Shown: positions 8,975 through 17,064 of the stretch, piece after piece
How positions within the stretch are numbered: position 1 is the first letter of the stretch
How the letters are laid out: the number at the start of each line of letters is the position of its first letter
Assembly (NCBI GenBank): GCA_041581635.1
Contig: JBFICW010000020.1
Coordinates: 1-46,797 of the forward strand
Source: Porticoccus sp041581635
GTDB taxonomy: Bacteria > Pseudomonadota > Gammaproteobacteria > Pseudomonadales > Porticoccaceae
Direction: 5' to 3'
DNA length: 46,797 nt
The notes under the pieces: model-generated
Databases searched by the model: none
What the model was told of the DNA's origin: nothing
What the model saw: the letters and a program-made list of their open reading frames with translations, nothing else
Position numbers and translations under genes: made by a program

Positions 8975-10126
8975 TCAACGTGGAGGACTAGACTCGTTAT
9001 TTAATGGTAGTTCTGATTGTTGGGGTGTTCCATTCTCAATACTGAGTGACTGGATATATGCTGTAATTGCCGAGATCTGTTCATCGCTAAAATTATAGGC
9101 GACCATGATTTCCGGATAACCCCGGACTATTTTGGCGGATGGATTCGTTATTGATTCTTTCAGATAGGCGTCATTAACTTCTATGTCAGACCCATCGGAT
9201 AGCACTTCTGTTTTCCCGTAAAGCCCCATCCAGCCAGGTCCAAGGCTTTGGCTGCCATCGACACTATGACAGGCTTGGCAGCCACGGTTTTGGGCTAGTT
9301 GCCGTCCCTGATTAACCAATCCGTCACTGTCGTTACCCGTTAATTTTGTGGCGAAGGTGGTCTGTTCTGACAACCAAGCCTGGTAGTCGTCGGGTGAAAC
9401 AACAACCAAATGCCCTCGCATATTGTAGTGGCCCACCCCGCATAGTTCGGCACAAAGGATCTCGTAACGGCCTTTTAATGTGGGGGTAGCCCAAAAACTT
9501 GAAACGATACCCGGAACCAAGTCCATTTTTGCCCTTAATTGGGGGACATAGAAGTTGTGTAGCACATCAATGGAGCGCAATAAAAACGTAGTAGGCTGGT
9601 CGAGGGGAAGGTAGAGCTCGTTGGTGTCGATTAACAAGTCATCCTGACCATTGGGGTCGATTGGGTTTATACCGAATGGATTTTGCTGGTTAATATATTT
9701 AACCGATGTTTTACCGAGTAATCCATCCCTGCCGGGTAATCGGAACATCCACATCCACTGTTGGCCAAGGACTTCTATTTTCATAACGTTGGCCGGGGGG
9801 GTTACGAATTGTCCATAAACAATGAGTCCCGGGGCCAACATGGCACAGATTCCAATACTGGTTATCGCGATAAGCCAGCCTTCCAATTTTTTATTTTCTG
9901 GCTGGTAATGTGCTGTCTGCCCTTCTCTGTGGCGGTAACGTACTAAGCAGTAAACAAGAAATGCCATGACCGCGACAAAAAATATCCCACAAACCAGAAA
10001 AGTAATGGTTAATGTGGTATCTATGGCTCCCCAGTTTGATGCAAGTATCGTCGGTTCCCATGGGTTGAGAAAATGAAAAGCCAGAGAGGCGATCACCAGC
10101 ATTGCAATTATCGTTGCTACTATCAT
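8975..10126 (-). CDS. ctaC: Cytochrome c oxidase subunit II fused to cytochrome c
   Basis: The 383-residue electron-entry subunit. Two transmembrane helices (about 45-68 and 85-113) follow a hydrophobic N-terminus. A periplasmic cupredoxin domain then carries a complete CuA site: His200 and the CAELCGVGHYNM motif (Cys235, Glu237, Cys239, His243, Met246). A C-terminal class I cytochrome c domain follows, with CQACH at 293-297 and a likely axial Met in EIMVAYNF; this fusion defines caa3 enzymes. I chose the ATG at 10126 because GGAGG lies six bases upstream; extending to 10210 adds 28 basic residues without a ribosome site. First gene of the operon. Confidence 0.95.
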   Translation of the reverse strand: MIVATIIAMLVIASLAFHFLNPWEPTILASNWGAIDTTLTITFLVCGIFFVAVMAFLVYCLVRYRHREGQTAHYQPENKKLEGWLIAITSIGICAMLAPGLIVYGQFVTPPANVMKIEVLGQQWMWMFRLPGRDGLLGKTSVKYINQQNPFGINPIDPNGQDDLLIDTNELYLPLDQPTTFLLRSIDVLHNFYVPQLRAKMDLVPGIVSSFWATPTLKGRYEILCAELCGVGHYNMRGHLVVVSPDDYQAWLSEQTTFATKLTGNDSDGLVNQGRQLAQNRGCQACHSVDGSQSLGPGWMGLYGKTEVLSDGSDIEVNDAYLKESITNPSAKIVRGYPEIMVAYNFSDEQISAITAYIQSLSIENGTPQQSELPLNNESSPPR

Positions 10127-10579
10127 GAGATCCTCCGAACGAGACACCAAACGGCCGCATTTGAGTAAAGAGGGTATGAGTCGCTTGATAACAAGAGGGA
10201 TGGGGGCCAAAGCAGTTTTTGTTGGCTTAAATGCTCCATACCGGTCATATCGGTGTGGTGTGTTCTTGCGTCTAAAGACGGTAATGCTAATAACGCCACC
10301 ACGATCTAGCCTCCCTTGTGGGTTTGTTAGCTAATCGCGTTTAATCAGGTTGTGAAAACACACTGTGGTGGTTGGTGCTGTATTACTGATAACCGATAAA
10401 AACAAATAACGCCTGGTGTTATTTAGATGGCAAAGAACCACAGTTCATACGGAACCAACCATTCTGCTTTCAGATACGTAATCTTTGCGCTTAATTCAAA
10501 GAGTAGAAGATGTATCTTAGGGGTGCAAATACAAGGCTAGTGGCATTGTGGCTTCACAAGGAAATCAATTTGTGTAGCC
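10127..10579. promoter_or_regulatory. Leader region of the oxidase operon
   Basis: About 450 bp without a convincing gene between the end of phhB and the oxidase subunit II start, both on the minus strand. It should hold the oxidase promoter reading leftward. A minus-strand TTGAAT near 10491-10496, with a weak TATCTG 17 bases on, is a possible promoter. A perfect inverted repeat AAATAAC-7-GTTATTT lies at 10404-10424, about 280 bp before the start codon. A 69-residue open frame on the plus strand (10125-10334) has no support. Confidence 0.4.
10404..10424. repeat. Inverted repeat, possible operator
   Basis: A perfect 7-bp inverted repeat (AAATAAC / GTTATTT) with a 7-base spacer in the oxidase operon leader. 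The symmetry suggests a dimeric regulator site; no known box matches exactly. Confidence 0.35.
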
Positions 10580-10918
10580 TTATTCGTTCAGCAACTCATT
10601 GGTTCTGGCGGCCAAAATAAAATCATTGCGGTGTAATCCTTTGATCTTGTGGCTCCACCAGGTCACCGTGACTTTTCCCCACTCCACGAGAATGGCGGGG
10701 TGATGATTAGCCTCTTCGGCTAAATCACCCACGCTGTTAGCAAAGTGCATGGCGTCAACGAAATTATTGAAGGTGAATAACCGTTCCAACTGTTGAATAC
10801 CGTCTCTGGTTTCAACCTTCCACTGAGGCGTTTCGGCTAATAGTGTGGGTAATTCCTCATCCGATACAGTAGGTGCACCGGCCCGACAAGCTTCACAGGA
10901 TTCTTTGGATAGCATCAT
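10580..10918 (-). CDS. phhB: Pterin-4-alpha-carbinolamine dehydratase
   Basis: A 112-residue enzyme that dehydrates 4a-hydroxytetrahydrobiopterin and so recycles the pterin cofactor of phenylalanine hydroxylase. Marks are the CEACRAGAP N-terminus seen in Pseudomonas-type PhhB, the EEANHHPAILVEWGKVTVTW motif with the catalytic His pair, and the closing HNDF-like GLHRNDFILAA. AGGAGA precedes the ATG. No phenylalanine hydroxylase gene lies beside it here; the enzyme is often found apart from it. Confidence 0.93.
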   Translation of the reverse strand: MMLSKESCEACRAGAPTVSDEELPTLLAETPQWKVETRDGIQQLERLFTFNNFVDAMHFANSVGDLAEEANHHPAILVEWGKVTVTWWSHKIKGLHRNDFILAARTNELLNE

Positions 10919-10968
10919 GATTGTCTCCTATTCCCAGAAGATAGTTTAGTCCATTGGTACCTGCATGG

Positions 10969-11280
10969 TTAGAGGCAGTTCTTGGGCTTTGGCAGTCCGG
11001 CAATTTTGGCCACAATACGTGCAGGGCTGGGTGGAAATAATTCCATTAGGTAGATACTGCGAGCTTTACTGGCATCCATGTGGTTCGCGATAGATTTGAT
11101 CAATGGGCGCATGGATGGTGAGAACCCGTAATCGGCATAAAATTGTCGGGCAATACGGAGTATTTCCCAATGTTCCTCAGTGAGTTCTATGCTTTCGTCC
11201 ACGGCAAGTTGCCTGGCCTTTGATTCAGGCCAGGCATCAAGGTTTTCAAGATGGTTTTTTGCTAGTGTCACGACAACCAT
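10969..11280 (-). CDS. tusE: Sulfur relay protein TusE (DsrC family)
   Basis: A 103-residue DsrC/TusE-family sulfur carrier that accepts sulfur from TusBCD and passes it to MnmA for 2-thiouridine in tRNA wobble positions. Visible are the winged-helix core (EHWEILRIARQFYADYGFSPSMRPLIKSI, seen in parts) and the conserved penultimate cysteine in PKPKNCL, the sulfur-carrying residue. Only the single terminal Cys is present, as in TusE rather than DsrC, which has two. Neighbouring yccA repeats the E. coli arrangement, supporting the call. Confidence 0.92.
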   Translation of the reverse strand: MVVVTLAKNHLENLDAWPESKARQLAVDESIELTEEHWEILRIARQFYADYGFSPSMRPLIKSIANHMDASKARSIYLMELFPPSPARIVAKIAGLPKPKNCL

Positions 11281-11326
11281 GCATTAATGACGACTATTTT
11301 GTCGCTATTCTCTGGGTCACCATGGC

Positions 11327-11977
11327 TTAGTCATTATTAAGGCCGAGCAGGTGTAAAAGGCTCGTGAAGATGTTGTAAAGCATGACGTAGAGTGTCACCG
11401 TGGCTGAAATATAATTACGCTCGCCACCATGAATAATCGCGCTGGTTTGCCACATGATAATGCCAGAAGACAGCAGGAGAAATACACAGGATATTGCCAG
11501 AGACAGGCCTTGTATCTGCAAGAATATGTTGGCAATGGCCGCAACAAAGGCGACTAAAATACCGGTCATCAAAAAGCCGCTCATAAAGGACAATTCTTTA
11601 CGGGTTATGAGCACATAACCTGAGCAAGCGAAGAAGATGAGTGCTGTTCCTCCAAGTGCGGTCAAAATGGGTTCAGAACCTGCGGTGGCCAGATAAAAGT
11701 TGATGATAGGGCCCAGTGTGAAACCCATCCAACCTGTTAGGGCAAAAACCCAAAACAAGCCTGCAGCACTATTTTTAGTCTTTTCTACCATCCAAAGGCA
11801 GCCGATATAGGGTAGTAACATCCACAGGCCCATGAATGGCGCGTTGACAGCCATGGCAACCCAGCTCATTGCTGCGCTAAAGGTTAGGGTCATTGCCAGC
11901 AAAGCATAGGTGTTGCGTAATACTTTTGTTACTGCCGGGTCTAGCGTGGTGGATACTATAGCTCTATCGTAGGCCAT
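11327..11977 (-). CDS. yccA: Bax inhibitor-1/YccA family membrane protein
   Basis: A 216-residue protein with about seven hydrophobic helices, matching the Bax inhibitor-1 (TMBIM) family; E. coli YccA is a substrate and modulator of the FtsH protease. The N-terminal VLRNTYALLAMTLTFSA and the C-terminal RNYISATVTLYVMLYNIFTSLL are typical, including the aspartate-bearing end (LGLNND). An AAAGG ribosome site lies just upstream. It sits 46 bp upstream of tusE on the same strand, the same pairing as in enterobacteria. Confidence 0.92.
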   Translation of the reverse strand: MAYDRAIVSTTLDPAVTKVLRNTYALLAMTLTFSAAMSWVAMAVNAPFMGLWMLLPYIGCLWMVEKTKNSAAGLFWVFALTGWMGFTLGPIINFYLATAGSEPILTALGGTALIFFACSGYVLITRKELSFMSGFLMTGILVAFVAAIANIFLQIQGLSLAISCVFLLLSSGIIMWQTSAIIHGGERNYISATVTLYVMLYNIFTSLLHLLGLNND

Positions 11978-12138
11978 GGCCTTTTGTTCCTCTATGATTA
12001 AACCGTTACGTTGGACACATCTTACAAGCTATAAGTTTCAAATCAATAAACAAGTACCTGTTTACACCACAAATAGCAGGGTTCTGGTAGGGTTTAGCGG
12101 AGTTAACTCAGAATTTAATCTTTTAGACGGCAAAAATG

Positions 12139-13299
12139 CTATTTGACGTCAAAGAACTTTAGGATAGCCTCTTTTTGTGCCATACCATCTTGGTAGCCAA
12201 GTTCGAGTAACTTTCGACAAAATCCTCTTGAGAACATGACATAACTGGCTGCGCTGACACCGCCGCCTTGGGTTGTTGCTCCGGTCAGTTTTAAAAAGAT
12301 TTTAATACTTTTAGGCAGCTCGTCTATATGGTCGCTGGCCAATTGATCAATGGGCTGAGATGGTAGAATGGCTAAAAATTCAACAGGTCTAAGGTCATCT
12401 ACCCCTTTCTTTCTACGCTCATCAATAGACATCTTCTCCGATAACCGATTGATGCTTTTCAGCGTTTCCAGGTCACTTTCAATACTATCGATGAATGCAC
12501 TATTGAACATATGACCAATAATCTGGGCAATTGATGGCGAGTGTTTAATCAGTGGTTGTCCGCCTTTGTGTGAGGGGTTGTCGCTAACACCTATGACAAA
12601 GACTTTTTCCGCGCCGAGGTGCAAGGCGGGGCTAATCGGCTTTAATTGTCGTACGGCGCCATCGCCAAAATATCGGTCACCAATTTGCATGGCGGGAAAC
12701 ATCATCGGAATAGCAGAGGAGGCCATTAAGTGGTCAATGGTCAGCTTGGCGCGAACACCTACTCGTCGGGATCGCTCCCAAGGTTGGTGGGATTCCGTTC
12801 CCTGAAAGAAGGAAACTGATTTACCGGTGCTGTAACTAACGGCCGTTATACTTACAGCTTCGAGCTCTCCGCTGGCGATAGCTTCATCCACGTGACGAAA
12901 CCGCACATAATTTTCCAATAGGTGCCGCAATGGCGTGTTATCGAGTAGAGCTTTAGGTTTTCCCAGAGCATAACCACTATGGAGGAATGAAAAAAACATA
13001 TTTAGGCTATTTTTCAACACCCCAAAAAAATCTGTTCTATAGACTTTTTTTGCATCCAGTTGTCGCCAGATAGCCTCAAGCTTTTTGATTCTTAGACGAA
13101 AGGGGCCTGCACGCCCAGCGATAGCTAATGTGTTGATGGCCCCTGCCGATGTGCCGCAAATAATCGGGAATGGGTTGTTCATCTCCTTCGGTAGGGATTC
13201 AGCCACAGCTTTGAGGACCCCAACTTGATAGGCTGCCCTGGCACCGCCTCCCGACAACACCAAACCAATTTTTTTTTCGCTGTTTTTATTTTTTGCCAT
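12139..13299 (-). CDS. Patatin-like phospholipase
   Basis: A serine lipid acyl hydrolase. It shows the oxyanion-hole motif LVLSGGGARAAYQVGVL at the N-terminus, the nucleophile elbow CGTSAGAIN and the catalytic aspartate in YFGDGAVRQ, so the Ser-Asp dyad is intact. No signal peptide is visible, suggesting a cytoplasmic or membrane-associated enzyme. The start is uncertain: the frame extends to 13464, but the extra 55 residues are basic and unlike the family, and an ATG at 13341 is also possible. I prefer 13299, where the family domain begins about ten residues later. No start has a clear ribosome site. Divergent from comEC. Confidence 0.9.
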   Translation of the reverse strand: MAKNKNSEKKIGLVLSGGGARAAYQVGVLKAVAESLPKEMNNPFPIICGTSAGAINTLAIAGRAGPFRLRIKKLEAIWRQLDAKKVYRTDFFGVLKNSLNMFFSFLHSGYALGKPKALLDNTPLRHLLENYVRFRHVDEAIASGELEAVSITAVSYSTGKSVSFFQGTESHQPWERSRRVGVRAKLTIDHLMASSAIPMMFPAMQIGDRYFGDGAVRQLKPISPALHLGAEKVFVIGVSDNPSHKGGQPLIKHSPSIAQIIGHMFNSAFIDSIESDLETLKSINRLSEKMSIDERRKKGVDDLRPVEFLAILPSQPIDQLASDHIDELPKSIKIFLKLTGATTQGGGVSAASYVMFSRGFCRKLLELGYQDGMAQKEAILKFFDVK

Positions 13300-13553
13300 G
13301 GATGAAGTTATAAAAGCGAGTTGACAATGAATTTGTTCCATTCTGTAGGAGAAAAGATGAATCTCCAACCCCGAAAGCGGTTTAATTTGTTCATAATAAT
13401 TTTTTATTCTTTTGATTCGACCGGATTTTCGTTTAAAAACGAAAAAAGGGTGGTAACTAACCACTACAGGTTCATTTTTAGTGTTATCTCAGCCAACGTT
13501 ATACTGTTATCCATTGGTTGACTTAAACTTGGCCGGAGACAAGGACGTCCCGC

Positions 13554-15812
13554 ATGTTAGCTCTATGCAGTTTTACCTTGGGAATCTTTTTAGTTGGGGT
13601 GTCTTCGCAATTACCCGAACTTAAGGTGCTTTCAGGTCTGTTCTTTATTGTTCTTCTGGTGTCTCTTTCACGCTACAAACTGACGGCCTGGTTTTTAGGT
13701 GGGATTTTATACGGCGCTTGCTGGGGACATTATTCGTTATTGCATCAACTACCCGACGATATCAGCCCCGCTGAGTTTATAGTCATTGGAGAGGTGGTCG
13801 GTTTACCCAGCGTAGATAATGGTAGACGGGTCAGATTCAATTTTCGTCTTCTTTCCGGAGGTGATCCATACAAGCTCAAGACATTGCGTCTAAGCTGGTA
13901 TCACCCCGAATCGGTGCTTGCTCCCGGGCAAATATGGCAGTTGAAGGTGCGATTGCGTGCCCCTAGAGGAACCGTTAATCCCGGAGGTTTTGACTACCAG
14001 GCATGGTTGATGCGACAGGGTATTTCGGCCACGGGGTATGTGAGAGATTCCGTTGAGAATACATTGGTGGATCGCCGTCTTTCCACAAGCAGCATACGTT
14101 ATCAATTACAACAGGCCATACAGTCGTCATCTGTCAGTAGTAATGCCAAGGCGTTAATAGTGGCGCTAACACTTGGAGATAGATCATTAATGCCCGATAA
14201 GCTTTGGGATAGTTTATCGCTAGCGGGTGTGGTTCATTTGATGGTGATATCAGGTTTGCATATTGGGTTTGTTGCCACGCTCAGTTATTACATGGGTTCT
14301 TGGTTTTCCCGGCTTATCATTATCATGGGGTTTAACATCACAACTCGTTACTGGGGTTGTCTTTCATCGTTGGTTGCCGCACTAGGTTACAGCGCATTAG
14401 CAGGGTTCAGTTTGCCCACCCAAAGGGCCTTGATCATGGTGTTGGTCGTTATCCTTGCGCAACTATTAAATCGCTATGTGAGTAGAGGCATGGGTTTTTC
14501 CATGGCTTTAGCTGGTGTGGCGGTGATTGATCCATTGGCGTTTAAGAGCGCTGGGTTCTGGCTGTCTTTTTCTGCGGTAGCCTGCCTTCTCTGGCGAGTC
14601 CCCATAATTACTTATGGTTCTCGTTGGTGGCAATATCTGAAGATTCAATGGCTCATTTTTTTGGTGCTTTTGCTACCCTTGTTATGGGCCTATTTGCCGT
14701 TGGCCTGGTTTGCACCGCTGACTAACTTGGTCGCTATTCCGTGGGTGAGTTTCTTAATTGTTCCCCTTTGTCTGTTGGCTTCTCTTGCCTATCCATTCAG
14801 CGCATCTTTTTCAAATGAACTGTGGCATATCGCCGGTTGGCAGCTGGATTATTTTGTCGATCTTATTAATGCCGTGCCCAGTGTTGATCTTCTTCCTAGC
14901 TATTCTCCGTGGGTTTTAACCAGCGCTTTATTCTGGAATTTACTATTAATTTCCGGCCTGGTTTTACTACCAAAGGGGCTGCCGGGAAAGTATTTGTCCG
15001 CTGTGATACTGACCGGGGTGATGTCGATTTCTGCTGACAAGACTTACCGGCTTAGGGTTTCCGTTCTCGATGTAGGGCAGGGGCTCTCTGTTGTTGTACA
15101 AACTCAGTCTCATGCATTGGTCTATGATGCTGGGTCCAGCTTTAGTTCAGGGTTTGATACTGGCACGTCAGTGGTGTCACCATTTTTAAGAAGAAATGGC
15201 ATATCAATGTTGGACATGCTGGTAGTGAGCCATAGCGACAACGATCATGCAGGTGGTGCCGCTGCCTTGGTTCGACTTTTTCAACCCTTGCAATTGATGC
15301 TCGGAGAGCCAGTGGATTTAGGATCATCCGCTGAAACAGAACACTGCCAAAGTGGCATGAGTTGGTGGTGGGATGGTGTGCGGTTCAGTTTCCTTCACCC
15401 CGGTCATGGCCAGGAAAACTCAAAGAACAATCGCTCCTGTGTGTTGCAAATCCAATATGCGGGACAGTCGATCCTGTTACCTGGTGATATTGAGGCGGGG
15501 GTAGAGCAGCGATTGCTTGAGAACACCGAACTGCGGACACCCGTACAACTGCTTGTGGCTCCACATCACGGCAGTAAAACATCGTCTTCAACAGATTTTC
15601 TACAAAAGCTTAAGCCTTCTGAAGTGGTTTTTTCAGCAGGTTATCGTCACCATTTTGGGCACCCTGCGTTAACTGTGGTGAACCGTTATCAGAAGCTGGG
15701 CACTCGAATGTGGAATACGGCGAATGCGGGTGCAGTTGAATTTTCATGGGACGATTCCGGGTCGATGACCATAACTTCAACACGAGTAGATGGCAGGCGT
15801 TACTGGTACTAA
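13554..15812 (+). CDS. comEC: DNA internalisation competence protein ComEC/Rec2
   Basis: A 752-residue inner-membrane channel that carries single-stranded DNA into the cytoplasm during natural transformation. The N-terminal membrane region and the DUF4131 part come first, then the competence domain (VVHLMVISGLHIGFVATL, followed by the LAGFSLPTQRALIM motif). The C-terminal metallo-beta-lactamase domain has an intact SHSDNDHAGG metal site and PHHGSKTSS. Length is normal and no frameshift is seen, so the gene looks functional. It is first in a plus-strand run with exbB, exbD and msbA, an order common in gammaproteobacteria. Confidence 0.95.
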   Translation: MLALCSFTLGIFLVGVSSQLPELKVLSGLFFIVLLVSLSRYKLTAWFLGGILYGACWGHYSLLHQLPDDISPAEFIVIGEVVGLPSVDNGRRVRFNFRLLSGGDPYKLKTLRLSWYHPESVLAPGQIWQLKVRLRAPRGTVNPGGFDYQAWLMRQGISATGYVRDSVENTLVDRRLSTSSIRYQLQQAIQSSSVSSNAKALIVALTLGDRSLMPDKLWDSLSLAGVVHLMVISGLHIGFVATLSYYMGSWFSRLIIIMGFNITTRYWGCLSSLVAALGYSALAGFSLPTQRALIMVLVVILAQLLNRYVSRGMGFSMALAGVAVIDPLAFKSAGFWLSFSAVACLLWRVPIITYGSRWWQYLKIQWLIFLVLLLPLLWAYLPLAWFAPLTNLVAIPWVSFLIVPLCLLASLAYPFSASFSNELWHIAGWQLDYFVDLINAVPSVDLLPSYSPWVLTSALFWNLLLISGLVLLPKGLPGKYLSAVILTGVMSISADKTYRLRVSVLDVGQGLSVVVQTQSHALVYDAGSSFSSGFDTGTSVVSPFLRRNGISMLDMLVVSHSDNDHAGGAAALVRLFQPLQLMLGEPVDLGSSAETEHCQSGMSWWWDGVRFSFLHPGHGQENSKNNRSCVLQIQYAGQSILLPGDIEAGVEQRLLENTELRTPVQLLVAPHHGSKTSSSTDFLQKLKPSEVVFSAGYRHHFGHPALTVVNRYQKLGTRMWNTANAGAVEFSWDDSGSMTITSTRVDGRRYWY

Positions 15813-15970
15813 ACAAAGCAGTTTGAATCAATGATTGCCAGGTCTTTTGAGTGGTACATCGAAGAATCTGTACAAATTACCGCTGTAGACCTAAATATTG
15901 GGGTTAATGGTATTTGACTACCATCGAATGTGGTAAAGTTTTGACCGTTTAAACCAAACCGAGGCTGGAT

Positions 15971-16636
15971 GTGTACGAGTTGGTAATTGCTGGCGGCTGG
16001 CTGATGCTGCCGATTATTCTTTCATCTATTGTGGTCATAGCTATTGCCTTTGAGCGGTATTGGAGCTTGCGTCCATCTAAAGTTGTTCCCCCCACGCTGC
16101 TCGGACAGGTTTGGCAATGGCTGAGGCAAAACCAGCTGACCAAAGAAAATATTCATCAACTTCGTGGTTCTTCGGCTCTCGGTACTATTCTGGCCGCCGG
16201 TATTAGTAACTCGGGGCATGGCCGCGAGGTGATGAAGGATAGCATCGAAGAAGCAGCATGCCAGGTTGTTCATGAGCTGGAAAAGCATTTGGCTCCGCTA
16301 GGGACGATAGCTGCCATTGCTCCGCTATTGGGCTTGTTAGGCACAGTCATAGGCATGATAAAGGTGTTCACTGCCATCATGATTGAGGGTACGGGGAATG
16401 CCGGTGTGTTGGCAGGTGGTATTTCAGAGGCACTGATCACCACGGCGGCGGGTCTTACGGTTGCGATTCCCGCGCTTATTTTTCATCGCTTTTTCGAACG
16501 AAGGGTAGACACCCTCGTTGTTGAGATGGAAGACCAGGCGATAAAGCTTGTCGATGCTTTACACGGCGACCGTGTGTTGCGCCCGGAAGAGATGCAGCCT
16601 GAAGCGAAACATCGAGAGAAGGTTCCTACTGCGTGA
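15971..16636 (+). CDS. exbB: ExbB/TolQ/MotA-family proton channel
   Basis: A 221-residue inner-membrane protein that with ExbD forms a proton-motive-force-driven motor. One transmembrane helix lies at the N-terminus (residues 3-25) and two in the C-terminal half, including APLLGLLGTVIGMIKVF and the SEALITTAAGLTVAIPAL motif typical of the family. The start is a GTG with GAGG seven bases upstream. Its stop overlaps the exbD start. In this location, upstream of msbA, the pair may support envelope transport or a TonB system; no tonB is seen nearby. Confidence 0.93.
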   Translation: MYELVIAGGWLMLPIILSSIVVIAIAFERYWSLRPSKVVPPTLLGQVWQWLRQNQLTKENIHQLRGSSALGTILAAGISNSGHGREVMKDSIEEAACQVVHELEKHLAPLGTIAAIAPLLGLLGTVIGMIKVFTAIMIEGTGNAGVLAGGISEALITTAAGLTVAIPALIFHRFFERRVDTLVVEMEDQAIKLVDALHGDRVLRPEEMQPEAKHREKVPTA

Positions 16637-17055
16637 AGTTTCGGCGACAAAAAAAAGTCGATAACAATGTCAATTTAACACCACTCATCGATGTGGTGTT
16701 TTTGTTACTGATTTTCTTTATGGTATCGACAACCTTCACCAAAGAATCCCATTTGGTTCTCGACCTGCCAGAAGCTGATGGCGAGGTTTCAGAAACACCT
16801 CCGGATGGCATTGAAATTCTGATTGGCAAGAATGGCGATTACACCATCAATGGTAAGTCGTTAGTCAATCGTCAACTTAAAACATTAATGAAGGCCCTTG
16901 AGGATGTCTCGCTGGGTAACAGTGAGCTACCGCTGATGATTACTGCGGATGCTAACACCTCGCATCAGTCCGTGGTTACAGCCATGGATGCGGCAGGTAA
17001 AATGGGCTTTGTCCACCTTAAAATAACAACAAAACAGCCTGATGAAGAGTCCTGA
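16633..17055 (+). CDS. exbD: ExbD/TolR-family motor subunit
   Basis: The 140-residue partner of ExbB. It has a short basic cytoplasmic N-terminus, a single helix with the key aspartate (NLTPLIDVVFLLLIFFMV) that carries protons, and a periplasmic domain with ITADANTSHQSVVTAMDAAG. The start is GTG, overlapping the exbB stop as GTGA, so the two are translationally coupled. All family residues are present. Confidence 0.95.
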   Translation: MKFRRQKKVDNNVNLTPLIDVVFLLLIFFMVSTTFTKESHLVLDLPEADGEVSETPPDGIEILIGKNGDYTINGKSLVNRQLKTLMKALEDVSLGNSELPLMITADANTSHQSVVTAMDAAGKMGFVHLKITTKQPDEES

Positions 17056-17064
17056 GGAGTCATA

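Noticed and set aside
10125..10334. 69-residue plus-strand open frame upstream of the oxidase operon
   Set aside because: It has no ribosome site and lies antisense to the operon leader.
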